Positions 1 to 6,191 of a stretch of DNA of 11,381 nucleotides are shown in pieces. The stretch comes from an uncultured Macromonas sp. GTDB lineage: Bacteria > Pseudomonadota > Gammaproteobacteria > Burkholderiales > Burkholderiaceae. The position numbers were made by a program, and so were the translations under genes. Below the pieces are notes generated by a model. The model had not been told where the DNA came from, ran no database searches, and saw only the letters and a program-made list of their open reading frames with translations. The stretch is from positions 1-11,381 of the forward strand of contig CAMLOF010000076.1 of assembly GCA_946481585.1 (NCBI GenBank), written 5' to 3'. Position 1 is the first letter of the stretch. The number at the start of each line of letters is the position of its first letter.

Positions 1-82
1 GCACCAGACGCTCCAGGAAGGGGGCAAAACCCACCTGTGCGACGAGTTGGCGAACACTGTTGACGCCCAGATAGTTGACCAT
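1..82 (-). CDS. Ornithine cyclodeaminase, N-terminal fragment (cut by window edge)
   Basis: Only the first 27 codons lie in the window, read leftward from an ATG at 82-80. The peptide starts MVNYLGVNSVRQLVAQVG and continues FAPFLERLV. This matches the N-terminus I know from the ornithine cyclodeaminase/mu-crystallin family, where a short beta strand and a helix of the type 'YLxVxxxRxLVxxVGxxxFLexL' open the protein. The family member normally converts L-ornithine to L-proline and ammonia with NAD+ in the cytoplasm. A good Shine-Dalgarno (GGAG within GGAGAG) lies 7 bases before the ATG on the minus strand. The gene is divergent from an Lrp-type regulator, a common arrangement for amino-acid catabolic genes, so that regulator probably controls it. 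The catalytic and NAD-binding parts are outside the window, so the family call rests on the N-terminus and the context only. Confidence 0.68.
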   Translation of the reverse strand, partial: MVNYLGVNSVRQLVAQVGFAPFLERLV

Positions 83-174
83 AATTGCTCTCCGAATCTT
101 CTGCAAAAGGTTGTGTTTACCTCCACACGGGAAGGCTTCAGAGCATTGTCTCGGGCCGTGATGCCAATGAAAAG

Positions 175-186
175 ACAGAAAACTGT
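175..186. promoter_or_regulatory. Short dyad ACAG-N4-CTGT, possible distal regulator site
   Basis: ACAG at 175-178 and CTGT at 183-186 are perfect inverted repeats around AAAA. The core resembles the better dyad at 215-230 (both contain CAG...CTG), and the two centres (180.5 and 222.5) are 42 bp apart, close to four helical turns. Lrp/AsnC proteins bind as dimers or octamers to phased sites with CAG..CTG-like ends and AT-rich centres. The assignment as an operator is inference; four-base arms alone could be chance. Confidence 0.3.
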
Positions 187-214
187 GCAATTCTTTGGCA
201 ATAAGAAGCAAAAT

Positions 215-230
215 GTCAGTCATAACTGAC
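215..230. promoter_or_regulatory. Perfect 6-bp inverted repeat GTCAGT-CATA-ACTGAC, candidate Lrp-type operator
   Basis: GTCAGT (215-220) and ACTGAC (225-230) are exact reverse complements around a 4-base AT-rich spacer. The repeat ends 11 bases before the ATG of the Lrp-type gene, where bound protein would block its own transcription or translation start. Lrp-family regulators are usually autoregulated and sit next to their target, so this is the best operator candidate here. The protein-site pairing is inferred. Confidence 0.42.
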
Positions 231-241
231 TAATTGACCAA

Positions 242-664
242 ATGGACGACCTCGACCGCCAACTGATTGCAGAGCTGCGTGACAACGCGCGCCTTCCCGT
301 GGCCACGCTGGCGCAGCGGTTGAAGGTGTCGCGTGGCACGGTGCAAAACCGCCTGAACAAGCTGGAGGCCGACGGCACCATCGTGGGTTACACGGTGCGG
401 CTCAAACCCCAGGTGCAGGCCCAACGCATTCGCGCGTGGATGACGGTGGCCGTGGAGGGCAACCGCACAGACCTTGTGCTCAAGGCGTTGCGTGGCGACC
501 CTGCCGTGGGTGCGTTGCACACCACCAATGGCCGCTGGGACATCGTGGCCGAGCTGGTGGCCGATTCGCTGGAAGACTTCGACCAGGTGCTGGGCCGCAT
601 CCGCTTGCTGGAAGGTATCTCCAACACCGAAACCAGCCTGCTGCTGTCCACCATCAAGTTGTGA
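242..664 (+). CDS. Lrp/AsnC-family transcriptional regulator
   Basis: This 140-residue protein has the standard two-part Lrp layout. The N-terminal winged helix-turn-helix starts with LDRQLIAELRDNAR and carries the recognition helix around residues 21-42 (LAQRLKVSRGTVQNRLNKLE). A linker with the typical GTIVGYTV follows, then the C-terminal RAM effector-binding/oligomerisation domain (about residues 65-138) with the GRWDIVAEL strand that normally surrounds the amino-acid ligand pocket. The length is slightly short of the usual 150 residues. The ATG at 242 is the only possible start, because an in-frame TGA lies at 227-229; no convincing Shine-Dalgarno precedes it. It is divergent from an ornithine cyclodeaminase gene, so an ornithine/arginine/proline-type effector and control of that gene are likely (inference). 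Candidate operators lie just upstream. Confidence 0.93.
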   Translation: MDDLDRQLIAELRDNARLPVATLAQRLKVSRGTVQNRLNKLEADGTIVGYTVRLKPQVQAQRIRAWMTVAVEGNRTDLVLKALRGDPAVGALHTTNGRWDIVAELVADSLEDFDQVLGRIRLLEGISNTETSLLLSTIKL

Positions 665-768
665 TCGGGTGTTATTTCTGCCACTACATCGTGATCTTGT
701 GACGTGCCAAGCGCTCAGAATTCGCTAACATTGGCATGTCCCATTCTTTGGTCCCTGCGGGGTAGCGC

Positions 769-1560
769 ATGCAGATCAAGATCCTCGGTTGCTCCGGTGC
801 CATCGCCCAGCATGCGCGAACCACGTCGTTCCTGCTGGACGAGCACATCCTCATCGACGCGGGCACTGGCGTGGGTGATTTGACCGTGGAAGAGATGGCC
901 CGCATCGAGCATGTCTTCCTGACCCACTCCCACCTGGACCACGTGGCCGCGCTGCCGCTGATGCTGGACACGATCTCCGGTCTTATCCAGCGCCCGCTGG
1001 TGGCCCACGCCCTGCCCGAGACGATTGCGGCCCTTCGCGCGCACATTTTCAACAGCACCATCTGGCCTGATTTTTCGGTGATTCCGTCGAAGGAAAACCC
1101 TTTCCTTCGGTTTGAACCCTTGCAGATTGGCGATGTGGTGGAGGTGTCTGGTCACCGTGTTGAAGTTTTGCCTGCGCGCCATACGGTGCCAGCCGTAGGC
1201 TACGCGGTGGACACGCCAGCCGGACAGTGGGTGTTCAGTGGTGATACATGCCTGTGTCCGGCATTCTGGCAGCGGGTGAATCAGTTGCCTGTGGCCATGC
1301 TGGTGATAGAGACGGCCTTCAGCGAACGGGAGTTGGACCTGGCTTTGCGTAGCCAGCATCTGAGCCCCAGCCTGTTGAGCGAGGCTCTGTCGCATTTCGA
1401 CGCTAACCGTTTCGCCGGGGTGCCCATCGGCATCACCCACACCAAGCCCGCCGAGCACGCGCTCATTGAGCGGGAGTTGCGGGAACGGGGCCTGGAAGAC
1501 CGCTACAACATCGTCTGGCTGGAGGCCGGTCAGGTTTTCGATCTCTGCGCCCCACGCTGA
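769..1560 (+). CDS. MBL-fold 3',5'-cyclic-nucleotide phosphodiesterase (class II type)
   Basis: This 263-residue cytoplasmic protein has a metallo-beta-lactamase fold. The metal motif H53-S-H55-L-D57-H58 follows the strand EHVFLT, and the other expected ligands are visible: H138 (ARHTVPAVGY), D159 (FSGDT) and H224 (GITHTKP). The sequence HSHLDHV plus the opening ILGCSGAI...TTSFLLD and 'ILIDAGTGVGDLT' are what I know from betaproteobacterial proteins annotated as class II cAMP phosphodiesterases (PDEase_II). These hydrolyse cAMP or cGMP to the 5' nucleotide. The match to the class II signature is perfect only up to HxHLDHV; the following G/S position is Ala60, so another MBL hydrolase activity cannot be excluded. 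The gene ends 53 bp before a glutaminase carrying a cyclic-nucleotide-binding domain, which supports a cyclic-nucleotide substrate. A weak purine-rich stretch (GGGGTAG) precedes the ATG. The upstream gap 665-768 shows no clear promoter or terminator. Confidence 0.82.
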   Translation: MQIKILGCSGAIAQHARTTSFLLDEHILIDAGTGVGDLTVEEMARIEHVFLTHSHLDHVAALPLMLDTISGLIQRPLVAHALPETIAALRAHIFNSTIWPDFSVIPSKENPFLRFEPLQIGDVVEVSGHRVEVLPARHTVPAVGYAVDTPAGQWVFSGDTCLCPAFWQRVNQLPVAMLVIETAFSERELDLALRSQHLSPSLLSEALSHFDANRFAGVPIGITHTKPAEHALIERELRERGLEDRYNIVWLEAGQVFDLCAPR

Positions 1561-1568
1561 CCGTTGGT

Positions 1569-1584
1569 TGGCACATAAAATGCT
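1569..1584 (+). promoter_or_regulatory. Candidate sigma-54 (RpoN) promoter upstream of the glutaminase gene
   Basis: TGGCACA at 1569-1575 matches the -24 element, and TGCT at 1581-1584 matches the -12 element. The invariant GG (1570-1571) and GC (1582-1583) are separated by exactly 10 bases, the strict sigma-54 spacing. Transcription would start near 1595, giving an untranslated leader of about 19 bases that still contains the GAGG ribosome site. Sigma-54 promoters commonly serve nitrogen-assimilation genes, which fits a glutaminase. I found no clear NtrC-type enhancer dyad upstream, where the phosphodiesterase coding region lies. Confidence 0.68.
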
Positions 1585-1603
1585 AGAAGTGGCTATCTCA
1601 TGT

Positions 1604-1607
1604 GAGG
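1604..1607 (+). promoter_or_regulatory. Ribosome binding site GAGG that decides the glutaminase start
   Basis: GAGG lies 6 bases before the ATG at 1614, an ideal spacing. The alternative in-frame GTG at 1602 overlaps this motif and would sit only about 7 bases from the predicted sigma-54 transcription start, leaving no room for a ribosome site. The ATG at 1614 is therefore preferred. Confidence 0.7.
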
Positions 1608-1613
1608 TATGCC

Positions 1614-3464
1614 ATGAAGCGTTCGCCCATACAGAGCTATCTGGAAAAACTGCACGAGCAGTTGCTGCCTCTGAAGGGCGGCACGCTCGCTAGCTACATA
1701 CCGGAGTTGGCCAAGGTCGATCCAGACCAGTTCGCTATTTGCCTGGTCACCACAGATGGCGTTGCCTACACCGTGGGCGACAGCGAGCAACCGTTCACGA
1801 TCCAGTCCATTTCCAAGGCTTTCGTGTACGCGGCGGCGTTGGCCGACAGGGGGCAGGAATACGTTGGCGCCAAGGTGGGTGTGGAGCCCAGTGGCGATGC
1901 CTTCAACTCGATCAGCCTGCATCCCCAAACCGGTGCGCCGCTTAACCCGATGATCAATGCTGGTGCCATTGCCACCACGAGCTTGGTTGGCGGCGAGACC
2001 GTGGAGGCCCAGTGGACCCGGATACACGGTGCCTTGTCGACGTTTGCCGGACGGCCCCTTGCGGTTGACGAGCAGGTCTACCAGTCTGAAAGTGAGACCG
2101 GTCACCGCAACCGGGGTATTGCATGGATGCTGAAGAACTTTGGCATCGTGGAGGGTGACCCGATGGCCGAGTTGGAAAACTACTTTCGCCAGTGTTCGGT
2201 GCTGGTGAGTTGCAGGGACCTGGCTTACATGGCGGCCACGCTTGCCAACAGGGGGGTGAACCCACTGACCGGGGAGCGGGCGGTGCCCGGCGAGTACGTG
2301 GAACGCGTGCTGAGTGTGATGGCCAGTTGCGGCATGTATGACTTTGCGGGTAGCTGGCTCACAGAAGTTGGCATACCTGCCAAGAGTGGCGTGGGCGGCG
2401 GCATTGTGGCTGTGTTGCCAGGCCGCTTTGGCATTGCCGTGTTCTCTCCCAGGCTCGACGCCAAAGGCAACAGCGTGCGTGGCATTGAGGTGTGCAAGCG
2501 CCTGTCGCGAGACTTCGGGCTCAACATCTTCGGCTCGATCAACGAGCCTCGCATGGCGTTGGGGCGAATTTACACGGGGGCAGACGCGCCTTCACGTCGT
2601 CAGCCTGGCAACGAACTCAAGGTGTACCTCAAGGAGCAGGCCCACCGGATCAAATACCTGTGCCTGCACGGTTTTCTGGGGGTGGATGGCGTGGAGCATG
2701 TGATCCGCCGCATGCAGGCAATGACCACATGTGAGGATGGACAGCCGACAGGCATGGCCAACAGCTTCATCCTCGACATGCACCGTGTGGACGGGATCAC
2801 GGACAGCGCAGCGCGGCTGCTCAACCAGGCGCGTGTGGAGTTGGCCGGTGAGGGCGTGGCGGTGGTGTACTCGCGCATTCATGGACGCCCTGCCATTGTG
2901 GTTCCACTGAGGAAGGCCGTGGCGCGCGACGACGCCGGATTCCTGAGCTTTGAGGACAACGACCTGGCGGTGGAATGGTGCGAGAACCGCCTGATTGCCG
3001 AAGCCAACAGGGTGCAACCGGCGGTGGGCGCGCTCAAGGATGCCGTGCTGTTCAAAGGCATGCCGGAGCATTTGTTGAACGAGATGGATGCCTCCAGCCT
3101 GAGGGCGGATTACGCCGCTGGAGAGCAGATCCTGCGCAGCGGACAAGCTGGGGATGGGCGAATTTTCTTCATCGAATCCGGCCACGTGAGCATATTGGTG
3201 CCTTTGGATGACGGTGCACACCAGAGGATATCTACCCTGGGGCCGGGGTTGATTTTCGGGGAGATGGTGCTGCTGGGCCAGACCACACGCAGTGCCTCGG
3301 TTGTTGCTGACACACCTGTGCGTTGCATCGTATTTGACGCAGAGCGGCTGCAGCCCATCTGGGAGCGTGAACCGCAGGTGAAGATCGTGCTGTTGGAGAA
3401 TCTGGCCAAGGACATGGCGCAAAAGCTACGCAGTTCAACCCAGTGGATTGCAGCATTGGCGTGA
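1614..3464 (+). CDS. glsA: Glutaminase fused to STAS-like and cyclic-nucleotide-binding domains
   Basis: The 616-residue product is about twice the length of a normal bacterial glutaminase (about 310). Residues 1-310 are a complete serine-dependent, beta-lactamase-fold glutaminase (glutamine + water to glutamate + ammonia). They contain the S65-x-x-K68 catalytic pair in PFTIQSISK, N115 (NPMINAGA), E159, N166, Y190, Y242 and the KSGVGGG turn with S258 and V260, all at positions expected for E. coli YbaS. Residues about 333-425 look like a STAS domain (FILDMHRVDGITDSAARLL). Residues about 475-600 are a cyclic-nucleotide-binding domain with an intact phosphate-binding cassette: FGEMVLLGQTTRSASV, E550, R559 and S560. 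No signal peptide or membrane segment is seen. Expected behaviour is glutaminase activity modulated by cAMP or cGMP (inference). It follows a cyclic-nucleotide phosphodiesterase gene and has its own sigma-54-like promoter. The ATG at 1614 is chosen over the GTG at 1602 because of the GAGG site. Confidence 0.93.
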   Translation: MKRSPIQSYLEKLHEQLLPLKGGTLASYIPELAKVDPDQFAICLVTTDGVAYTVGDSEQPFTIQSISKAFVYAAALADRGQEYVGAKVGVEPSGDAFNSISLHPQTGAPLNPMINAGAIATTSLVGGETVEAQWTRIHGALSTFAGRPLAVDEQVYQSESETGHRNRGIAWMLKNFGIVEGDPMAELENYFRQCSVLVSCRDLAYMAATLANRGVNPLTGERAVPGEYVERVLSVMASCGMYDFAGSWLTEVGIPAKSGVGGGIVAVLPGRFGIAVFSPRLDAKGNSVRGIEVCKRLSRDFGLNIFGSINEPRMALGRIYTGADAPSRRQPGNELKVYLKEQAHRIKYLCLHGFLGVDGVEHVIRRMQAMTTCEDGQPTGMANSFILDMHRVDGITDSAARLLNQARVELAGEGVAVVYSRIHGRPAIVVPLRKAVARDDAGFLSFEDNDLAVEWCENRLIAEANRVQPAVGALKDAVLFKGMPEHLLNEMDASSLRADYAAGEQILRSGQAGDGRIFFIESGHVSILVPLDDGAHQRISTLGPGLIFGEMVLLGQTTRSASVVADTPVRCIVFDAERLQPIWEREPQVKIVLLENLAKDMAQKLRSSTQWIAALA

Positions 3465-3577
3465 AGCTGCTGGATGGCGCTTCCACTGTGTCCGGGAATT
3501 TGTTATTCTGACAAAACTGCGTGTGTGACTCATGCCTTGGGTTGATAAGCTTCCGCATCACGTAAAGGATCAAAAAA
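3465..3577 (+). promoter_or_regulatory. Intergenic leader of the FecR-domain gene
   Basis: This 113-bp gap between the glutaminase stop and the FecR-type gene holds a weak dyad, TTTGT (3499-3503) and ACAAA (3511-3515). It also holds a good ribosome site (AAAGGA, ending 8 bases before the ATG at 3578). No hairpin followed by a T-run ends the glutaminase transcript. I see no sigma-70 pair with acceptable spacing and no CRP site, so read-through from upstream is possible. Confidence 0.35.
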
Positions 3578-4030
3578 ATGCTCTCCAAAAACTGGCTCGT
3601 TATTCCATTTATCGTTTCGGGGGCGGCCTTCGCAACCGAAGGGCCGATTGGCTATGTGAAGACCGTGACCGGTGATGCATACGTGACCACAGCGGGCAAC
3701 AAACAGAAGGCCAATGCAGGCACGCCTGTGTTCCAAGGCAGTGAGTTGCAGACCGCAGCCAAAAGCACGTTGGGTGTGACTTTCAAGGACGAGACGGTGA
3801 TGTCCTTCGGGCCAGAGACGTCTTTGGTGGTGGACGAGTACCTTTACGCCCCGCGCGAGGGCAAGCTCAAGCTGGGAAGCAAGCTTGCCAAGGGTACGTT
3901 GAACTATGTGTCCGGCTCCATTGCGAAACTCAAGCCGGATGCGGTTTCGGTGGCCACACCCACTGGAACCATTGGTGTGCGTGGAACGCACTTCGTCGTG
4001 AAAGTGGGCGATCAGGCTCCTGCCCGCTGA
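3578..4030 (+). CDS. Small exported FecR-domain protein
   Basis: The 150-residue protein begins with a Sec signal peptide: Lys4, a hydrophobic stretch 6-18 and an A-F-A cleavage site, with the mature chain starting at T20. The rest is a bare FecR domain: GYVKTVTGDAYV, VFQGSELQTAAKS, LGVTFKDETVMSFGPETSLVVDEY and the hallmark ATPTGTIGVRGTHF at 126-139. FecR domains are known from periplasmic sensing in TonB-linked sigma/anti-sigma systems. This one has no N-terminal anti-sigma part and no membrane helix beyond the signal, so it is probably a free periplasmic or surface protein. It converges on a TolC-OmpA fusion gene and lies in a neighbourhood with a CHASE2 cyclase; FecR-domain proteins near CHASE2 cyclases and OmpA-like proteins are something I recall from proteobacterial genomes, not checked here. 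A good ribosome site precedes the ATG. Its exact role is unknown. Confidence 0.87.
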   Translation: MLSKNWLVIPFIVSGAAFATEGPIGYVKTVTGDAYVTTAGNKQKANAGTPVFQGSELQTAAKSTLGVTFKDETVMSFGPETSLVVDEYLYAPREGKLKLGSKLAKGTLNYVSGSIAKLKPDAVSVATPTGTIGVRGTHFVVKVGDQAPAR

Positions 4031-4048
4031 CTTTTCGACTGCGCCAAA

Positions 4049-4077
4049 AACAAGGGCCCCATGATGGGGCCCTTGTT
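4049..4077. terminator. Bidirectional intrinsic terminator between convergent genes
   Basis: A perfect 13-bp stem (4049-4061 with 4065-4077) around a TGA loop contains the GC-rich core AAGGGCCCCA. On the plus strand it is followed by a T-rich TTGTTTC. On the minus strand the stem runs directly into a TTTTT tract (the A-run at 4046-4050). It lies 18 bases after the FecR-type stop and 14 bases beyond the stop of the opposing TolC-OmpA gene, so it can end both transcripts. Confidence 0.92.
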
Positions 4078-4091
4078 GTTTCAGGTGGTGG

Positions 4092-6053
4092 TCAGCGCAC
4101 TGTGACGACCGCACGGCGGTTGCGCAGTTCGCTGGTCTGTGGCGGTGTGGGAACCTGGAGTTCCCGCGCGCCAAAGCTTTCCACGGTGATCGCCGTGCTG
4201 TTTACGCCAGCGCCGCGCAGCATGCGAGCCACTGTTTCGGCACGCTTGCGTGCCAGTGCGTCGTTCACGCGGTCCGAGCTGACGGTGTCGGCATGCCCGG
4301 AAACGGAAATGTCCACGCTCTTGCGTTGCTTGATGTCGGCCAGAACCTTTTGCCATTCGGCCCGGCTCTCACGAGACAGGCGCGTGCTGCCCTTGTCGAA
4401 GTACAGCGTGTATTTCTGCGGCAGTGTGGGTTGGGCTTTGAGGGCGTCGCCAAAATCGCGCTGGATGTCGGCATCGCTGACTTTGTAGGGCGCTTTTGCA
4501 CCCGAAACACCGGCTGCCGAGCGTGCCTCGGTCAGGGCCTGCTGGCCTTGGCTGCCCGCCACCACCACGCTGCCCACGGTACCGTCGGCGTTGGGCAGAA
4601 GGGCAACATAGGAATTGTCGGGCTTCACCCTTTCAGGCAGTTGCAGGCCGGCTTTGATGTTGGCCAGCGAATCCATGAAAGTGGTTGGCACCGCACATTG
4701 GCTGGACGGGTCCATTTCGGGGGCATCCAGCCCAAGGTCGGCGGGGCTGGGGCGGTCGGCAGAGCCCGCGCTGAGGTGTGCCACCAGCTTGCCCATGGAG
4801 GCCAGGGTGCGGGCTTCAGCGGCCATCTGGTCGTAGCGGGCATTGGTGTAGCTGCGCTGGCTCTCGAAGTATTCAGACTGCGTGTCGAGCAGGTCAAGCA
4901 AGGTGCGCTGGCCAATGTCGAACTGCTGGCGGTAGGCCACGCGGGTCTTTTCGGTGGCCAGCCTTCTGTCGTCCAGCAGGCGGACCTGCTCGTCGATGGT
5001 GTAGGTGTCTTTGAAGGCGACGGATAGGTTTTCGCCGACCTGGCGGCAGGTCTGGTCGAACTGGGCGCGGGCACGGGCGGCGAGTTCGGTGGCCTGTGTT
5101 TCGCGGGCGGCATCCGCACCGCCACGGTAGATGTTCTGCTGCAGGACGATCTCTGCCACCTTGCGGTCGGTATCGCCGCGCACGCCGCTCAGGTTGTTGT
5201 CGGTGCGGGCAGAGATGCGGGCGTCCACGCGCGGCATGTAAGCCGCTTTGCGGCCCGCCACGGCTTCGTCTGCAGCGCGAATGGCCTGGAGTGCGGCGCG
5301 CAGCGCGGGGTTGCTCTGGATGCCCGCCTTGAGCGTTTCGTCGGAAGAGCCGGGCAGTTTGGCGAACTTTTGGGTTTCGGGCCAAGTGGGCAGCTGGGCG
5401 GGTGGCATGACGCCGACCAGGCGCTGGTACCGCACGGCGGCATTGCGCAGGCTGGTGGTTTCGTCCACCAAGGCGGCTTCGGCCTGCGCCAGGCGGCCCA
5501 GGGCCTGTTCCAGGTCGGAGCGGCGCGCCACGGCGGCGTCGGAGCGTTCCTGGAGCATGTCGCTGGTGCGCTTGTGCTCGGCGTAGTTTTCGGTGGCCAG
5601 AGTGACCAGTTCGCGGTAGCGCAGCAGGTCCAGGTAGGCACGGGTCACGCCCAGCGTGACCGATTCGCTGATGTCGGCGAGGTCGTAATACGCCCGCAGC
5701 CGGTCAACGCCTGCGCCGCGGATGGCGCTGGATGCCACGCCACCGTCGAACAGCAATTGCGTCAGGCTGATCTGGGCGCCGCTGATGGAGAACGAACCGA
5801 AATCGGTACCCGGAGTGCGGCGGTTTTGCCGACCTACGCTGGCGGTGAGGTCTGCCTGAGGCAGCCAACGTGAGCGTGCAGCGTCAACAGCGTGCCCGCT
5901 GGCCAGAAAAGCTTTCCAGCGTTCCTGAACGTCAGGGCTGGCCTGCACGGCGGTCTTGGCGGCTTCCAGCAGCGGGGCGGGCATGGTCTGGGCTCCCACG
6001 CCCAGGCTCATGAGCATCAGGCTCAGCGCGGTCAGTTGCAATTGGCGTCGCAT
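4092..6053 (-). CDS. TolC-family outer-membrane efflux/secretion protein fused to an OmpA peptidoglycan-binding domain
   Basis: The 653-residue product has a signal peptide (1-20, cleavage near GVGA-Q). Residues about 25-430 are a full TolC/OEP unit with its two repeats. These show LLFDGG at 101-105, the partner NIYRGG at 307-312, long alanine-rich helices and the GQRTLLDLLDTQSEYFESQ segment (381-399) typical of type I secretion TolC proteins. A linker (about 430-545) holds a small segment, SYVALLPNADGTVGSVVVAG. Residues about 547-653 are an OmpA-like domain with Y-T-L-Y-F-D, GHAD (D589), R604 and the terminal RNRRAVV; D589 and R604 are the usual meso-diaminopimelate ligands. It should form an outer-membrane channel that is also pinned to peptidoglycan (inference). 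The ATG at 6053 has GGAG 9 bases upstream. The gene lies 138 bp downstream of an HD-GYP gene on the same strand. No inner-membrane transporter partner lies in this window. Confidence 0.93.
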   Translation of the reverse strand: MRRQLQLTALSLMLMSLGVGAQTMPAPLLEAAKTAVQASPDVQERWKAFLASGHAVDAARSRWLPQADLTASVGRQNRRTPGTDFGSFSISGAQISLTQLLFDGGVASSAIRGAGVDRLRAYYDLADISESVTLGVTRAYLDLLRYRELVTLATENYAEHKRTSDMLQERSDAAVARRSDLEQALGRLAQAEAALVDETTSLRNAAVRYQRLVGVMPPAQLPTWPETQKFAKLPGSSDETLKAGIQSNPALRAALQAIRAADEAVAGRKAAYMPRVDARISARTDNNLSGVRGDTDRKVAEIVLQQNIYRGGADAARETQATELAARARAQFDQTCRQVGENLSVAFKDTYTIDEQVRLLDDRRLATEKTRVAYRQQFDIGQRTLLDLLDTQSEYFESQRSYTNARYDQMAAEARTLASMGKLVAHLSAGSADRPSPADLGLDAPEMDPSSQCAVPTTFMDSLANIKAGLQLPERVKPDNSYVALLPNADGTVGSVVVAGSQGQQALTEARSAAGVSGAKAPYKVSDADIQRDFGDALKAQPTLPQKYTLYFDKGSTRLSRESRAEWQKVLADIKQRKSVDISVSGHADTVSSDRVNDALARKRAETVARMLRGAGVNSTAITVESFGARELQVPTPPQTSELRNRRAVVTVR

Positions 6054-6191
6054 GTCGAGTCACTCCGTTTTGGGCACAGGATCTGGCGGTTACCGTCTCT
6101 CAGGTCCCGGGCCGTTGTTATTTGATACGAGAATACCAGTTTTCGGCGGTTGGGTCACCGCTCCTTGCTTTGATGTGATTGAAATGCAACT
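6054..6191 (-). promoter_or_regulatory. Leader region of the TolC-OmpA gene
   Basis: This 138-bp gap separates the HD-GYP stop from the TolC-OmpA start on the minus strand. It contains a plausible promoter (listed separately), a small palindrome (CGGTTACCG, 6088-6096) in the transcribed leader, and no T-tailed terminator for the upstream gene. The two genes could share a transcript as well as use the internal promoter. Confidence 0.4.
6130..6158 (-). promoter_or_regulatory. Candidate sigma-70 promoter with extended -10 for the TolC-OmpA gene
   Basis: Read on the minus strand, GTGACC (6158-6153, 4 of 6 match to the -35) is followed by a 17-bp spacer and TATTCT (6135-6130, 4 of 6 match). A TG one base before the -10 makes it an extended -10. 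Transcription would start near 6123, about 70 bases before the ATG. Confidence 0.45.

Larger units (their letters stand above)
83..241. promoter_or_regulatory. Divergent promoter region between ornithine cyclodeaminase and lrp-type gene
   Basis: This 159-bp AT-richer gap separates two start codons that face away from each other, so promoters for both genes must lie here or overlap the coding ends. A -35-like TTGGCA occurs at 195-200 on the plus strand, but the only -10-like sequence near it (CATAAC, 221-226) is about 20 bp away, so I do not assign a firm promoter. Two dyads in this gap are listed separately. An open frame of 60 codons (47-229) crosses the gap but has no protein-like character. 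Confidence 0.6.

Noticed and set aside
47..229. 60-codon open frame across the divergent promoter
   Set aside because: It overlaps the start of the ornithine cyclodeaminase gene on the other strand, has no ribosome site or recognisable motif, and ends inside the operator-like dyad.
715..1458. 247-codon minus-strand frame opposite the phosphodiesterase gene
   Set aside because: His/Arg/Gln-rich shadow translation without motifs; the plus-strand frame shows the full metal-ligand set.
1602..1613. GTG start for the glutaminase four codons upstream
   Set aside because: The GTG overlaps the GAGG ribosome site used by the ATG at 1614 and lies too close to the predicted sigma-54 start point.
2592..3422. 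276-codon minus-strand frame opposite the glutaminase C-terminal half
   Set aside because: The plus-strand frame encodes intact STAS and cNMP domains; the antisense frame has no family features.
6147..6165. Hairpin GCGGT/ACCGC after the HD-GYP gene as a terminator
   Set aside because: The stem is only 5 bp and no T-run follows on the minus strand; it overlaps the -35 of a plausible promoter instead.
6174..6189. Possible CRP site TGTGA-N6-TGCAA upstream of the TolC-OmpA promoter
   Set aside because: Only one half-site matches; the second matches 2 of 5 bases. The location near -60 is attractive, but the sequence does not support it.
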